Below the pieces are notes generated by a model. It was not told the DNA's origin. It searched no databases and saw only the letters and a program-made list of their open reading frames with translations. The translations under genes were made by a program, and so were the position numbers. Below are positions 17,077 through 25,447 of a stretch of 64,000 bases of DNA, one piece after another. Every line of letters begins with the position of its first letter. The first letter of the stretch is position 1. The stretch comes from Campylobacter pinnipediorum subsp. pinnipediorum (GTDB lineage: Bacteria; Campylobacterota; Campylobacteria; Campylobacterales; Campylobacteraceae): the NCBI RefSeq assembly GCF_002021925.1, contig NZ_CP012546.1, forward strand, positions 62,001-126,000, read 5' to 3'.

Positions 17077-19014
17077 ATGAAAAAAATTATTGTATTTTTA
17101 TTTTTGCTATTTGCTCCTTTGATTTTAACTGCTAAAAGTGATGATTTTGCAAAAACTACTCAAGATATCAAAGATGCTTTAAATGTTGTTATAAAAGAGT
17201 ATGAAGCTGGTAATGTTGATAAAGCTAAAACAGATGTTCAAAATGCTTATTTTGGTCTTTTTGAAGATATAGAAGGGGCTATTAGGATAAATCTTTCTGC
17301 TAAGAAAGCCTATCTTATGGAAAAGCAATTTGGAGATATAAGAAAAGCTATTAAAAAAGGCGAAACTGTCGCTCAAATTCAAAGTAGGGTTGATCAACTA
17401 AGCAAAGAACTCGATGAGGTTTTGCCTATAATTTTAAATGGACACAGGCTAGTTGGCGAGTATTCTGATACACCTAGCAATGAAGTTGGTGTAGCTGAGC
17501 TTGATTCGCAAAATTTTGCACCTGAGTGGAAATTTGTTTTTGAAAACATTAAAAATAGCTTGGAGTTAGCAAAACAAAACTATCAAGATGACAAAAAAGA
17601 AGAGGCTAAAAAAGCCGTTGAAGATGCTAAATTTGTCTATTATAGAAATACAAAACTAGAAGAAGCTATCAGAAAATATGCTGATAAAGGGCAAAGCTTA
17701 GATGGCGATATACAAAGAAAGATGAATGAAGCTATAGTTGGAACAAAAAATTCAATCACAAAAGATGATTTTGATACAAAAATAGATCATATTATAAGCC
17801 TAACTCACAGTGCTATATCAAAACTACCTGCTGAAGCTACAAAAATAGCTGATGTTAAACTACCTGATGATTTTAGCGATGAAGGTAATGGAACTGATTT
17901 TACAAGCGTTGTAGTAAGCATTAACACAAAAATGCAACAAGCACTTGATAGATACTTAAAAGGTGAAATTGATGGTGCAATGGGCGATGCTCAGGATATA
18001 TACTTTGATGATTTTGAAGCAAGCGGTATGGAAAATAAAATAGGTGCTATAAATGTAAATCTTAAAACTACGATAGAAGCTAGTTTTGGTTCTGTTGTAT
18101 CTTTGATGAAATCAGGAGCAAATAAAGAATCTATCCAAGAAGCTTTAACTAAGCTTGATTCTCAGCTAAAAGAGGCTTTGGAATTAACCAGCACTCAAAG
18201 CTCGCCTTGGACATTATTTGTTTGGTCTTTGACTATTATACTTAGAGAGGGATTTGAGGCACTTATTATAGTTGCTGCTGTTGTTAGTTATCTGCTAAAA
18301 ACCGGCAATGCAACAAAAATGAATAAAATCGTATATAGCTCTATAATAACAGCTGTTGTTTTAAGCTTCGTTATGGCGTATGCTATGAACTTGATATTTG
18401 CTCAAGCTGCTGGACAAAAAAGAGAGCTTTTTGAGGGCATAACAATGCTTGTAGCTGTCGGATTTTTATTTTATGTCGGATTTTGGTTACTTTCAAATGC
18501 CGGAGCTAAAAAATGGAGTGCTTATATACAAAGCAATATTACCCAGTCATTAACTTCTAACTCTATTATGGCGCTTTGGTGGACTGTATTTTTGGCTGTA
18601 TTTAGAGAGGGTGCTGAAACAGTATTGTTTTATCAAGCTTTGATATTTGATGCTAAAGATAGTGCTCCAGCTCTTGCAATGATTGGTAGTGGATTTGTTG
18701 TAGGTCTTGTTATATTATTGGTAGTATATTTTGTATTTAAAATATTTGCTGTAAAAATTCCTATCAAACCTTTCTTTATATTTACATCAGCAATTATTTT
18801 TTATATGTCTATAGTTTTTGTAGGTAAGGGTATAATGGAACTTGTAGAAGGAAAGATTTTTGTTCCTACAATAATAGATGGATTGCATTTTCCACCATTC
18901 TTTAACACATGGCTTGGATTTTATGCTTATTATGAGACTTTGATTCCACAGATTATTATGATTTTATCATTGGTATTTGGAATTTTTATTATGAAGAAAA
19001 AACAAATACAATAA
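17077..19014 (+). CDS. FTR1-family iron permease with periplasmic domain
   Basis: First gene of a seven-gene iron uptake cluster. The 645-residue protein starts with a signal peptide (IVFLFLLFAPLILTA), then about 370 periplasmic residues with repeated helical segments, then an FTR1 membrane domain. The two iron-binding REGxE motifs are LREGFEAL (Arg390-Glu394) and FREGAETV (Arg510-Glu514). It matches C. jejuni Cj1658, the permease partner of P19. The cluster imports ferric or ferrous iron under low-iron conditions in C. jejuni; the same role is inferred here. Only 23 bases separate it from p19. No convincing Fur box was found in the 211 bases upstream. Confidence 0.93.
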   Translation: MKKIIVFLFLLFAPLILTAKSDDFAKTTQDIKDALNVVIKEYEAGNVDKAKTDVQNAYFGLFEDIEGAIRINLSAKKAYLMEKQFGDIRKAIKKGETVAQIQSRVDQLSKELDEVLPIILNGHRLVGEYSDTPSNEVGVAELDSQNFAPEWKFVFENIKNSLELAKQNYQDDKKEEAKKAVEDAKFVYYRNTKLEEAIRKYADKGQSLDGDIQRKMNEAIVGTKNSITKDDFDTKIDHIISLTHSAISKLPAEATKIADVKLPDDFSDEGNGTDFTSVVVSINTKMQQALDRYLKGEIDGAMGDAQDIYFDDFEASGMENKIGAINVNLKTTIEASFGSVVSLMKSGANKESIQEALTKLDSQLKEALELTSTQSSPWTLFVWSLTIILREGFEALIIVAAVVSYLLKTGNATKMNKIVYSSIITAVVLSFVMAYAMNLIFAQAAGQKRELFEGITMLVAVGFLFYVGFWLLSNAGAKKWSAYIQSNITQSLTSNSIMALWWTVFLAVFREGAETVLFYQALIFDAKDSAPALAMIGSGFVVGLVILLVVYFVFKIFAVKIPIKPFFIFTSAIIFYMSIVFVGKGIMELVEGKIFVPTIIDGLHFPPFFNTWLGFYAYYETLIPQIIMILSLVFGIFIMKKKQIQ

Positions 19015-19037
19015 AAAACTTTAAACAAGGAGAAAAA

Positions 19038-19559
19038 ATGAACAAGTTTTTAAGTTCTGCATTAGCAGTAGGTCTTTTTGGCACTTTGAGCATGGCTGGT
19101 GAGTTTCCTATAGGTGAGCCTGTAGAAATCAATGGAATGGAGATAGCTGCTGTTTATCTACAACCAGTTGATATGGAACCAAAAGGTATGGATTTGGCTC
19201 CTAGTCAAGCTGATATACACCTAGAAGCTGATATACATGCTATCAAAGGAAATAAAAATGGTTTTGGTGAAGGCGAGTGGATGCCATATCTAAAAATTGC
19301 TTATGAGCTAAAAAATCTTGATAATGGCAAAATGAAAAAAGGAACTTTTATGCCTATGGTTGCTTCTGATGGTCCTCACTATGGTGCAAACCTAAAAATG
19401 GATGCTGGCATAGGCAACTATGAGTTGAAATTCCATATTGACAACCCAGAAAAACAAGGTTTTGGAAGACATGCTGATAAAGAAACAGGTGTTGGTAAAT
19501 GGTTTGAAGCTTTTGATGTAACTTATAACTTCAAATGGACAGGCGGTCCTGTAAAATAA
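19038..19559 (+). CDS. p19: Periplasmic iron-uptake protein P19 (Tp34/P19 family)
   Basis: A 173-residue periplasmic protein with a signal peptide ending near LSMA. In C. jejuni P19 is a dimeric copper-containing protein needed for iron acquisition, working with the FTR1-like permease. Candidate metal ligands are conserved: His61 and Glu63 in DIHLEAD, His67, Met105/Met107 in FMPMVASDG, His114 in GPHYG and His133 in KFHIDNP. The start is preceded by AAGGAG. The length and the tail YNFKWTGGPVK are standard for the family. Confidence 0.95.
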   Translation: MNKFLSSALAVGLFGTLSMAGEFPIGEPVEINGMEIAAVYLQPVDMEPKGMDLAPSQADIHLEADIHAIKGNKNGFGEGEWMPYLKIAYELKNLDNGKMKKGTFMPMVASDGPHYGANLKMDAGIGNYELKFHIDNPEKQGFGRHADKETGVGKWFEAFDVTYNFKWTGGPVK

Positions 19560-19615
19560 TTTTTAAAGGGTGCTAATCACCCTTTTTATCCATCAAATAA
19601 ATAGTTAGGACTTTT

Positions 19616-20983
19616 ATGTCAATTTATTTCTTTCATGTTATATCTTCGTTTTTTGGTTTAGTCTTTTTTGCTGCCTTAAGTAACAAAACAAAATCTATTA
19701 AAATCATATTTTTACCATCTATCATAGGTGTTTTACTTGGTATATTGATTTTTAAATTTGCTAGATATTTTTTAATTGATAGCTATGTTAAGATATTTTT
19801 TGATTATATTGCTATTTTATTTTTAATAATATCTTGCTTTTGTATTTTTTTTGAATTTAAGCCAGTAAAAATTTTTACATTTGGTGTATTATCCTTATGT
19901 TTTGGTTTTTCTTATAGTTTAAATAGCTCTCTTTTTCCGCTATTTGACTCTCAGCTGCTTGATACAATGTCTATAATAAGCTTTTTCTTGATGCTTCTTG
20001 GTATGCTATTTTCTATCTTTATCTTTTTCTTAATCTCAAATTTAAAAGATAAAATTTGTACTCATATTGTTAAAACAGCATCATTTTTAGTTGTGGTGGT
20101 TTTATTGTTAGAAAAGATATCTCAAGCACTATTAGAATCGATGCGAGCAGGCATAGTAGCTACTCACTCTTGGCTTTTGTCGTTGGTTGCAAAAGGCATA
20201 TATTTTAATAGTTTTGCTATTTATTTTTATGTTGCTTTGTCTATTATTATCGCACTTTTTGCTTTAAAATCAGCTCCAAAACTACATAGTAAAGATGAGA
20301 TTGGTTCAAAAGAGTATCGCTTTTTGAAAGCACAAAGAAATTTTATATTTTCAAATTTCAAATATTCATTTTATATTATTTTTATATCTTTATGTTTTGT
20401 ATTGTATTATGATTTGTATGCTTCAAAACCACCGCAAATATCAGACCCTACATATGTAGAGCCAAAAAATGATAAATTTGTTTTTGATGTAAAAGAATTA
20501 AGCGACAATAAGCTTCATAGATATGCTTATATAACAGATGAAGGTAAAGAGGTTAGATTTTTCTTGCTTAATCGTTTTGCTGATAGGGCTTCACCTGTCA
20601 TAGTCTTTGATGCTTGTATGATTTGTGGCGATATGGGTTATATAAAACAAGACAATGACCTTATATGTATATCTTGTAATGTAAGGATATTTCTACCTTC
20701 TGTCGGCAAGCAAGGTGGTTGCAACCCAGTTCCTATGGAGTTTGAGTTTGATGGTGAGTATGTTACCGTTGATAGACAAACCATTGTTGATGGATCTGGC
20801 TACTTTAGCAAAGTGGTTGAAAAAATGGTTCTTGATCCGGTTTCAAAAAAAGAAGTTAGCAATCTAACATCAAAATCATATTTGTATTATGGGCATACAT
20901 ACTTTTTTGAAAATGAAAAAACTCAAGCCACTTTTGAAGCAAATCCTGAAAAATTTGTAGATACAAATGGGACATTAAAATGA
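19616..20983 (+). CDS. Membrane protein with DUF2318 and C-terminal YHS-like domain (iron cluster)
   Basis: The 455-residue protein corresponds to Cj1660 by position. Residues 1-270 contain eight or so membrane segments. The DUF2318 part has conserved cysteines in ACMICGDMGY, CISCNVRI and GGCNPVPM, a likely metal or heme-type site facing the periplasm. The last 54 residues read like a YHS domain (VLDPVSKKEV, then YLYYGHTYFF and FEANPEKF), with Ser where the metal-linked Cys usually stands in the DPVCG motif. The exact reaction is unknown; handling or reducing iron for the permease is an inference. It overlaps the next gene by 4 bases. Confidence 0.85.
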   Translation: MSIYFFHVISSFFGLVFFAALSNKTKSIKIIFLPSIIGVLLGILIFKFARYFLIDSYVKIFFDYIAILFLIISCFCIFFEFKPVKIFTFGVLSLCFGFSYSLNSSLFPLFDSQLLDTMSIISFFLMLLGMLFSIFIFFLISNLKDKICTHIVKTASFLVVVVLLLEKISQALLESMRAGIVATHSWLLSLVAKGIYFNSFAIYFYVALSIIIALFALKSAPKLHSKDEIGSKEYRFLKAQRNFIFSNFKYSFYIIFISLCFVLYYDLYASKPPQISDPTYVEPKNDKFVFDVKELSDNKLHRYAYITDEGKEVRFFLLNRFADRASPVIVFDACMICGDMGYIKQDNDLICISCNVRIFLPSVGKQGGCNPVPMEFEFDGEYVTVDRQTIVDGSGYFSKVVEKMVLDPVSKKEVSNLTSKSYLYYGHTYFFENEKTQATFEANPEKFVDTNGTLK

Positions 20984-22260
20984 AAAACACACATTTTCTT
21001 ATGATTATAAACTCGCTTACTCGCTCAAAACTTCAAAAGCTTATGGCTTTTGTAACTGTGTGTTTGGCATCAACTCTTATTGCTTGTATGCTAAATATCA
21101 CTTTAAAAATAGGCGATGAGGTCGCTAGTGAGCTTAGATCTTATGGTTCAAATATAGTTGTTTTACCAAGAGGAGAGAGCCTTAGTATAGAGATAGAAGG
21201 TAGAAACTTTACACCCTTAAAATCTCAAAATTTCTTAAACGAATCAGACCTATATAAGATAAAAGAGATATTTTGGAGAAATAACATAGTCGCTTTTTCT
21301 CCTTTTTTGGAAGGTAAAATGAATGATAGCAAGGGTAGAAACTTTTCTATTATGGGAACATATTTTGATAAAAATATTGGCCTTGCTGATGAGCCTGAGT
21401 TTAGCACAGGTGCTAAAAGTTTATTTGGCTTTTGGGGAGTTGTTGGAAACTGGGTAAAAGATGATAGCTTAGATGAGGCTTTGGTTGGAGAGAAATTATC
21501 GCAAGAATTATCTATCAAGGTTGGAGATGTTTTAAACTTTAACGGCAATGATATTAAGGTAGTTGGTATTTTAAAGGGTGCCGGAGATGAAAGCGGTAAG
21601 CTGATAGTTTCTTTAAAACTAGCACAAAAACTTTTTGATAAAATGGGTAAATTTCAAAAAGCTGAAGTTTCTGCTATGACAATACCAGAAAATGATTTAT
21701 CTTTAAAAGCTAGAAAAAATTTAGATGATTTAGATAGTGCGGAGTATGACAAATGGTATTGTTCTGCCTATGTTAGCTCTATAGCTTACCAAATAGAAGA
21801 GAACTTTTCAGGTGTAAGTGCAAAGCCTAGTTTGCAAGTAAGTGATGCTGAAAGCCACATAGTAAAAAAGATACAAAGCCTAATGGGTATAGTTAGTATT
21901 ATAGCTCTTTTTGTTTCATCCATTGGTATCACATCTTTGATGACTAGTGAAATTTATCGTAGAAAAAAAGAGATAGGGTTACTAAAAGCATTGGGTGCTA
22001 GTAACTTTGCGATATATACTCTTTTTACAAGTGAAAGTTTGGTTGTTGCATTTATAGCTGGATTGGTCGGTTCTTTTATCGGTTATGTTGTTAGTTATTT
22101 TGTTGCTTATACTATTTTTTCACACGGTATTGGGCTTGCTTTGATTATTATTCCACTTAGTGTGTTTTTCTCGCTTTTGGTTAGTATTATTGGTTCTATA
22201 ATCCCTATGAAAAGCTTGATAAATTTACTTCCGGCGGAGGTATTATATGACCGTAAATAA
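20980..22260 (+). CDS. ABC transporter permease, MacB/FtsX family (iron cluster, first)
   Basis: A 426-residue permease of the FtsX/MacB type. One N-terminal membrane helix (LMAFVTVCLASTLIACML) is followed by a large periplasmic domain and three C-terminal helices with the coupling sequence RRKKEIGLLKALGASN. It corresponds to Cj1661. It starts by an ATGA overlap with the DUF2318 gene. With the next gene and the ATPase at 23390 it forms a heteromeric ABC complex. MacB-type proteins usually act from the periplasmic side rather than importing through a channel, so its role in iron uptake is not explained by the family. Confidence 0.9.
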   Translation: MKNTHFLMIINSLTRSKLQKLMAFVTVCLASTLIACMLNITLKIGDEVASELRSYGSNIVVLPRGESLSIEIEGRNFTPLKSQNFLNESDLYKIKEIFWRNNIVAFSPFLEGKMNDSKGRNFSIMGTYFDKNIGLADEPEFSTGAKSLFGFWGVVGNWVKDDSLDEALVGEKLSQELSIKVGDVLNFNGNDIKVVGILKGAGDESGKLIVSLKLAQKLFDKMGKFQKAEVSAMTIPENDLSLKARKNLDDLDSAEYDKWYCSAYVSSIAYQIEENFSGVSAKPSLQVSDAESHIVKKIQSLMGIVSIIALFVSSIGITSLMTSEIYRRKKEIGLLKALGASNFAIYTLFTSESLVVAFIAGLVGSFIGYVVSYFVAYTIFSHGIGLALIIIPLSVFFSLLVSIIGSIIPMKSLINLLPAEVLYDRK

Positions 22261-23389
22261 TAAATTTATTATGAACTTAGTGTATAAAAGCTTAAAAAAT
22301 AGTTCGCTTCGCGGAGCTGTTATTGCTGTTTGTATCTTTATAGGTGCTTGTGTGTGTGCAGCTTTTGTAAATGTTTATTTGGATATAGATTCTAAGGTTT
22401 CAAGGGAGTTAAAAACTTATGGTGCAAATATGGTTTTTGTTCCTGCGGATATGGCGAAAAATGAATTTATAGATGAAAGCTTGATACAAAAAGCAAAAGA
22501 GAGTATCAATAAGCAAAATCTCATAGGTTTTGGCTCTTATCTGTTTTCCCAGTCAAACATAGGACCTACTGATGCTATTATAATGGGTGTAAATTTTAGC
22601 TCACTTAAAAAAATCAAACCATTTTTAGAGCTACGAGAAGGCTCTATGATTAATGTTGATTTTGATGATAAAAATGCCCTAATCGGGGTTGATTTGGCAA
22701 AGCAGACAGGTTTTAAGGTAGGAGACTTGATAGATATAAGAACTACCGGTTCAAATAAAGTAACAAAGGTTCGCATAAAAGGCATAGTTGCTAGTGGCGA
22801 TAAAGAAGATACTTTGCTTATAGTATCTCTTGGCTTAGCACAAGAAATTTCTAATTTGAAAAATAAGATAAACTATGCCGAAGCTGTTGTTTTGGGTTCT
22901 TTTGGCGAGATACAAACATTATCAAATAAATTAAGCAATGATGGATTTGTTGCAAGACCGGTAGCTAAGGTCTCAAAATCAGAGGGTATGATACTTGATA
23001 AGATTAAGCTTTTAATGGCACTTGTTTCGCTTGTTATTTTGCTTATAACTTCTATGTGTGTAAATACGACATTATCGGCTATAATGCTTTCTAGGTCAAA
23101 AGAGATAGCTTTGATGAGAGCGCTTGGTGCTAGCAATAAAAATATTTTAAATCTTTTTAGTTTAGAAATTTTTTCTTTAGCTTTTATTTGCTCAATTTTT
23201 GGTGCATTTTTTGGATATATTTTGGCTCAAATTTTAGGTTTTGTTATTTTTGATTCTAGTATAGATTTTAGGATTTTAAGTATCCCTATCGCTGTTTTTA
23301 TATCCTTACTTTTTGCTACGATTGCATCTTTTTATCCTATAAGAAGAGCATTGGGCGCTAATATGGCTGAAATTTTAAGAGGAGAATAG
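22247..23389 (+). CDS. ABC transporter permease, MacB/FtsX family (iron cluster, second)
   Basis: A 380-residue FtsX/MacB-type permease with the same topology as its upstream neighbour, including SRSKEIALMRALGASNKN near the cytoplasmic coupling helix. It corresponds to Cj1662. It overlaps the previous gene by 14 bases. GGAGG six or so bases before the ATG at 22247 supports this start over a later ATG. Probably the heterodimer partner of the previous permease. Confidence 0.9.
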   Translation: MTVNNKFIMNLVYKSLKNSSLRGAVIAVCIFIGACVCAAFVNVYLDIDSKVSRELKTYGANMVFVPADMAKNEFIDESLIQKAKESINKQNLIGFGSYLFSQSNIGPTDAIIMGVNFSSLKKIKPFLELREGSMINVDFDDKNALIGVDLAKQTGFKVGDLIDIRTTGSNKVTKVRIKGIVASGDKEDTLLIVSLGLAQEISNLKNKINYAEAVVLGSFGEIQTLSNKLSNDGFVARPVAKVSKSEGMILDKIKLLMALVSLVILLITSMCVNTTLSAIMLSRSKEIALMRALGASNKNILNLFSLEIFSLAFICSIFGAFFGYILAQILGFVIFDSSIDFRILSIPIAVFISLLFATIASFYPIRRALGANMAEILRGE

Positions 23390-24061
23390 ATGAATGCTTT
23401 AGAACTCAAAAGTGTGTGTAAACATTTTGGTGATGTTAAAGCTCTTGATGATATAAGTTTTGATGTTAAGCGAGGCGAATGGCTTAGCGTTATGGGGCCT
23501 AGTGGTTCTGGTAAATCAACTTTGGTTAATATATTGTCTTTGATGGATACACCAACTAGCGGTTTTTATATTTTAGGTGGCGATGACGCTAGCAAGCTAA
23601 GCCCTGATGATACTTTGAAATTTAGGCGTGAAAAGATAGGTCTTATCTTTCAGCAATTTCATCTTATACCTTATTTGAATGCTATTGAAAATGTAATGAT
23701 AGCACAGCATTATCATAGTAGTGTTGATAAAGATGATGCGATAAAAGCCTTAGAGATGGTTGGTCTTGGCCATAGGCTTGATCACTTACCTAGCCAGTTA
23801 AGTGGCGGGGAACAACAACGTTTGTGTATAGCTCGTTCTTTGATAAACGACCCAGAGATACTTATAGCCGATGAGCCAACAGGTAATCTTGATGAGGCAA
23901 ATGAGAGAGTGATACTTGATCTTTTTTGCAAGCTTAAAGAACAAGGTAAAACTATATTACTTGTAACTCATAATCCTGATTTGGGAGAGTATGGCGATAA
24001 AATCGTATATTTAAGACACGGAAAATTAGAAAAAATACGTGTGATTGAGAATAATAAATGA
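23390..24061 (+). CDS. ABC transporter ATP-binding protein (LolD/MacB type, iron cluster)
   Basis: A 223-residue ATPase for the two permeases before it. Walker A is GPSGSGKSTL, the Q-loop is FQQFHLIPYL, the signature is LSGGEQQR, Walker B is ILIADEPTG and the H-loop is VTHNPD. The type is that of MacB, LolD and FtsE. It begins on the base after the second permease stop and overlaps the thioredoxin gene by 4 bases. It corresponds to Cj1663. Confidence 0.93.
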   Translation: MNALELKSVCKHFGDVKALDDISFDVKRGEWLSVMGPSGSGKSTLVNILSLMDTPTSGFYILGGDDASKLSPDDTLKFRREKIGLIFQQFHLIPYLNAIENVMIAQHYHSSVDKDDAIKALEMVGLGHRLDHLPSQLSGGEQQRLCIARSLINDPEILIADEPTGNLDEANERVILDLFCKLKEQGKTILLVTHNPDLGEYGDKIVYLRHGKLEKIRVIENNK

Positions 24062-24561
24062 AAAAATATATAAAATATTTATTTGTTGGATTTATTGCTG
24101 TATTTTTTATCTCTTGTAATGACAAGTATAGCAAAAATCACATACTCTTAAATGACACACAAGGCATAAAAACAGAATATTTTCCTACCGATAGGCGTTT
24201 GAAAATAGGAGATAAACCATACTTTTTATTCTTTTTTAGTTCAAGTTGCGGGGTTTGCAAGGCTCAAATTCCTATTTTAAACGAATTAAATTCAAAATTC
24301 GGCGATAAAATTCAATTTGTCGGTGTTTTAGGTGGCACTAGGGGTTTTGATAAAGATATCGAGCTTTTAAAACAACACAATATAGAGTTTAAAACAACTA
24401 GCGATAAGGTTTCTGTTGATTATTTTAGCAGGGCTGTTGGTGGAGTTATGGGTGTTCCTGCAAGTTTTATATTTGACAAAAATGGAAAAATGGTTGAAAA
24501 ATTTATCGGACTTATCCCTGAAAACACACTAAAAGAAAAGATTAAATTTTATACAAACTAA
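24058..24561 (+). CDS. TlpA-like thioredoxin lipoprotein (iron cluster)
   Basis: A 167-residue thioredoxin-fold protein. The N terminus is a lipoprotein signal with lipobox FISC (Cys20), so it is likely membrane-anchored and periplasmic. The redox motif is SSCGVCKAQ, and the cis-Pro region is MGVPASFIFD. It resembles the TlpA/ResE-type reductases that reduce periplasmic disulfides. C. jejuni has two such genes at this position (Cj1664 and Cj1665), but only one is present here. It is the last gene of the operon and is followed by a strong terminator. The electron donor is probably DsbD (inference). Confidence 0.9.
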   Translation: MKKYIKYLFVGFIAVFFISCNDKYSKNHILLNDTQGIKTEYFPTDRRLKIGDKPYFLFFFSSSCGVCKAQIPILNELNSKFGDKIQFVGVLGGTRGFDKDIELLKQHNIEFKTTSDKVSVDYFSRAVGGVMGVPASFIFDKNGKMVEKFIGLIPENTLKEKIKFYTN

Positions 24562-24566
24562 ATCAA

Positions 24567-24597
24567 ATATCAGTAGTTTTTCTGCTGATATTTTTTT
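24567..24597 (+). terminator. Strong intrinsic terminator of the iron uptake operon
   Basis: ATATCAGTAG (24567-24576) pairs with CTGCTGATAT (24582-24591), with one G-T pair and a 5-base T loop. Seven T residues or so follow directly. Confidence 0.92.
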
Positions 24598-24693
24598 ATA
24601 CAAATCTAAAATTCACAACTATATTTTATTTTTAAAAATGACTTATAAATTATAATGATATAATTTTAATAGGTTGATTTTAAGGGGGATTTT

Positions 24694-25407
24694 ATGAATA
24701 AAAATATAGATTTGTTAAGAGCTAGAAGTTATTATTATGAGTTTTTTGCAACACCGTTTTTTTTCTACGAAGATGATAGAAAATTTTCAATTTGGAAAGA
24801 ACAGCTAGCTTATATTCAGCAAAATCCTTTATCTCAAAGCGATAGCGAAAACTTTCAAATTTTAAATACTTTTGACTTTGATTCTTTTAAAAAAGAGCAA
24901 AATGATGTCTTATTTGATTTTAGTTATACAAACATACCATTAAGTGCTAGTTTTTACGAAGAGGGTAGAGATGATGGTGCTGCTAGGCTTAGGGTTATTG
25001 AAATTTTAAAAAAAAGTGCTTATTATAGAGACTTTTCAAAATGTAAAGATAGTGAAGATTTTGTAGGATTTATATTCCTTGCAATGAAAACTTTTATAAT
25101 TGATGAGATAACAAATGATACAAATTTGAGTTTAAGCACCGAGTTGTTTTCTAGTGTTATAAATGGCTTTATAGATGAGCTTTGTGACAAACTTTACTCT
25201 CACGAAAAATCAGTATTTTTTAAAGCAATAGCTCAAATTTTAAATACCTTTATAGCTCTTGAAAGATCTATCCTTGGCATAGAAGCACCATACTTTAAGC
25301 CAGATCAGCAAAGTGTGGCTGATAAGGCTTTAAACAAAGTTCCATTTAAAACAAAAATGCCTACACCAAAATCAAAAATTCATTGGGAAGAATTCACAGC
25401 TTTATGA
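24694..25407 (+). CDS. TorD/DmsD-family chaperone (orphan)
   Basis: A 237-residue all-helical cytoplasmic protein. Family features are RARSYYYEFFATPF at the start and PLSASFYEEGRDDGAARLRVIEIL in the middle. TorD-family chaperones bind Tat signal peptides and help insert molybdenum or tungsten cofactors. In C. jejuni the similar Cj1514c lies beside formate dehydrogenase genes. Here no molybdoenzyme is adjacent, and the next gene is on the opposite strand. Its client is therefore unknown and probably encoded elsewhere. It starts after AAGGGGGA. Confidence 0.8.
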   Translation: MNKNIDLLRARSYYYEFFATPFFFYEDDRKFSIWKEQLAYIQQNPLSQSDSENFQILNTFDFDSFKKEQNDVLFDFSYTNIPLSASFYEEGRDDGAARLRVIEILKKSAYYRDFSKCKDSEDFVGFIFLAMKTFIIDEITNDTNLSLSTELFSSVINGFIDELCDKLYSHEKSVFFKAIAQILNTFIALERSILGIEAPYFKPDQQSVADKALNKVPFKTKMPTPKSKIHWEEFTAL

Positions 25408-25447
25408 TTCAGGTTTTAAAATATTAAATAGTACTGCATAAAAAGCA

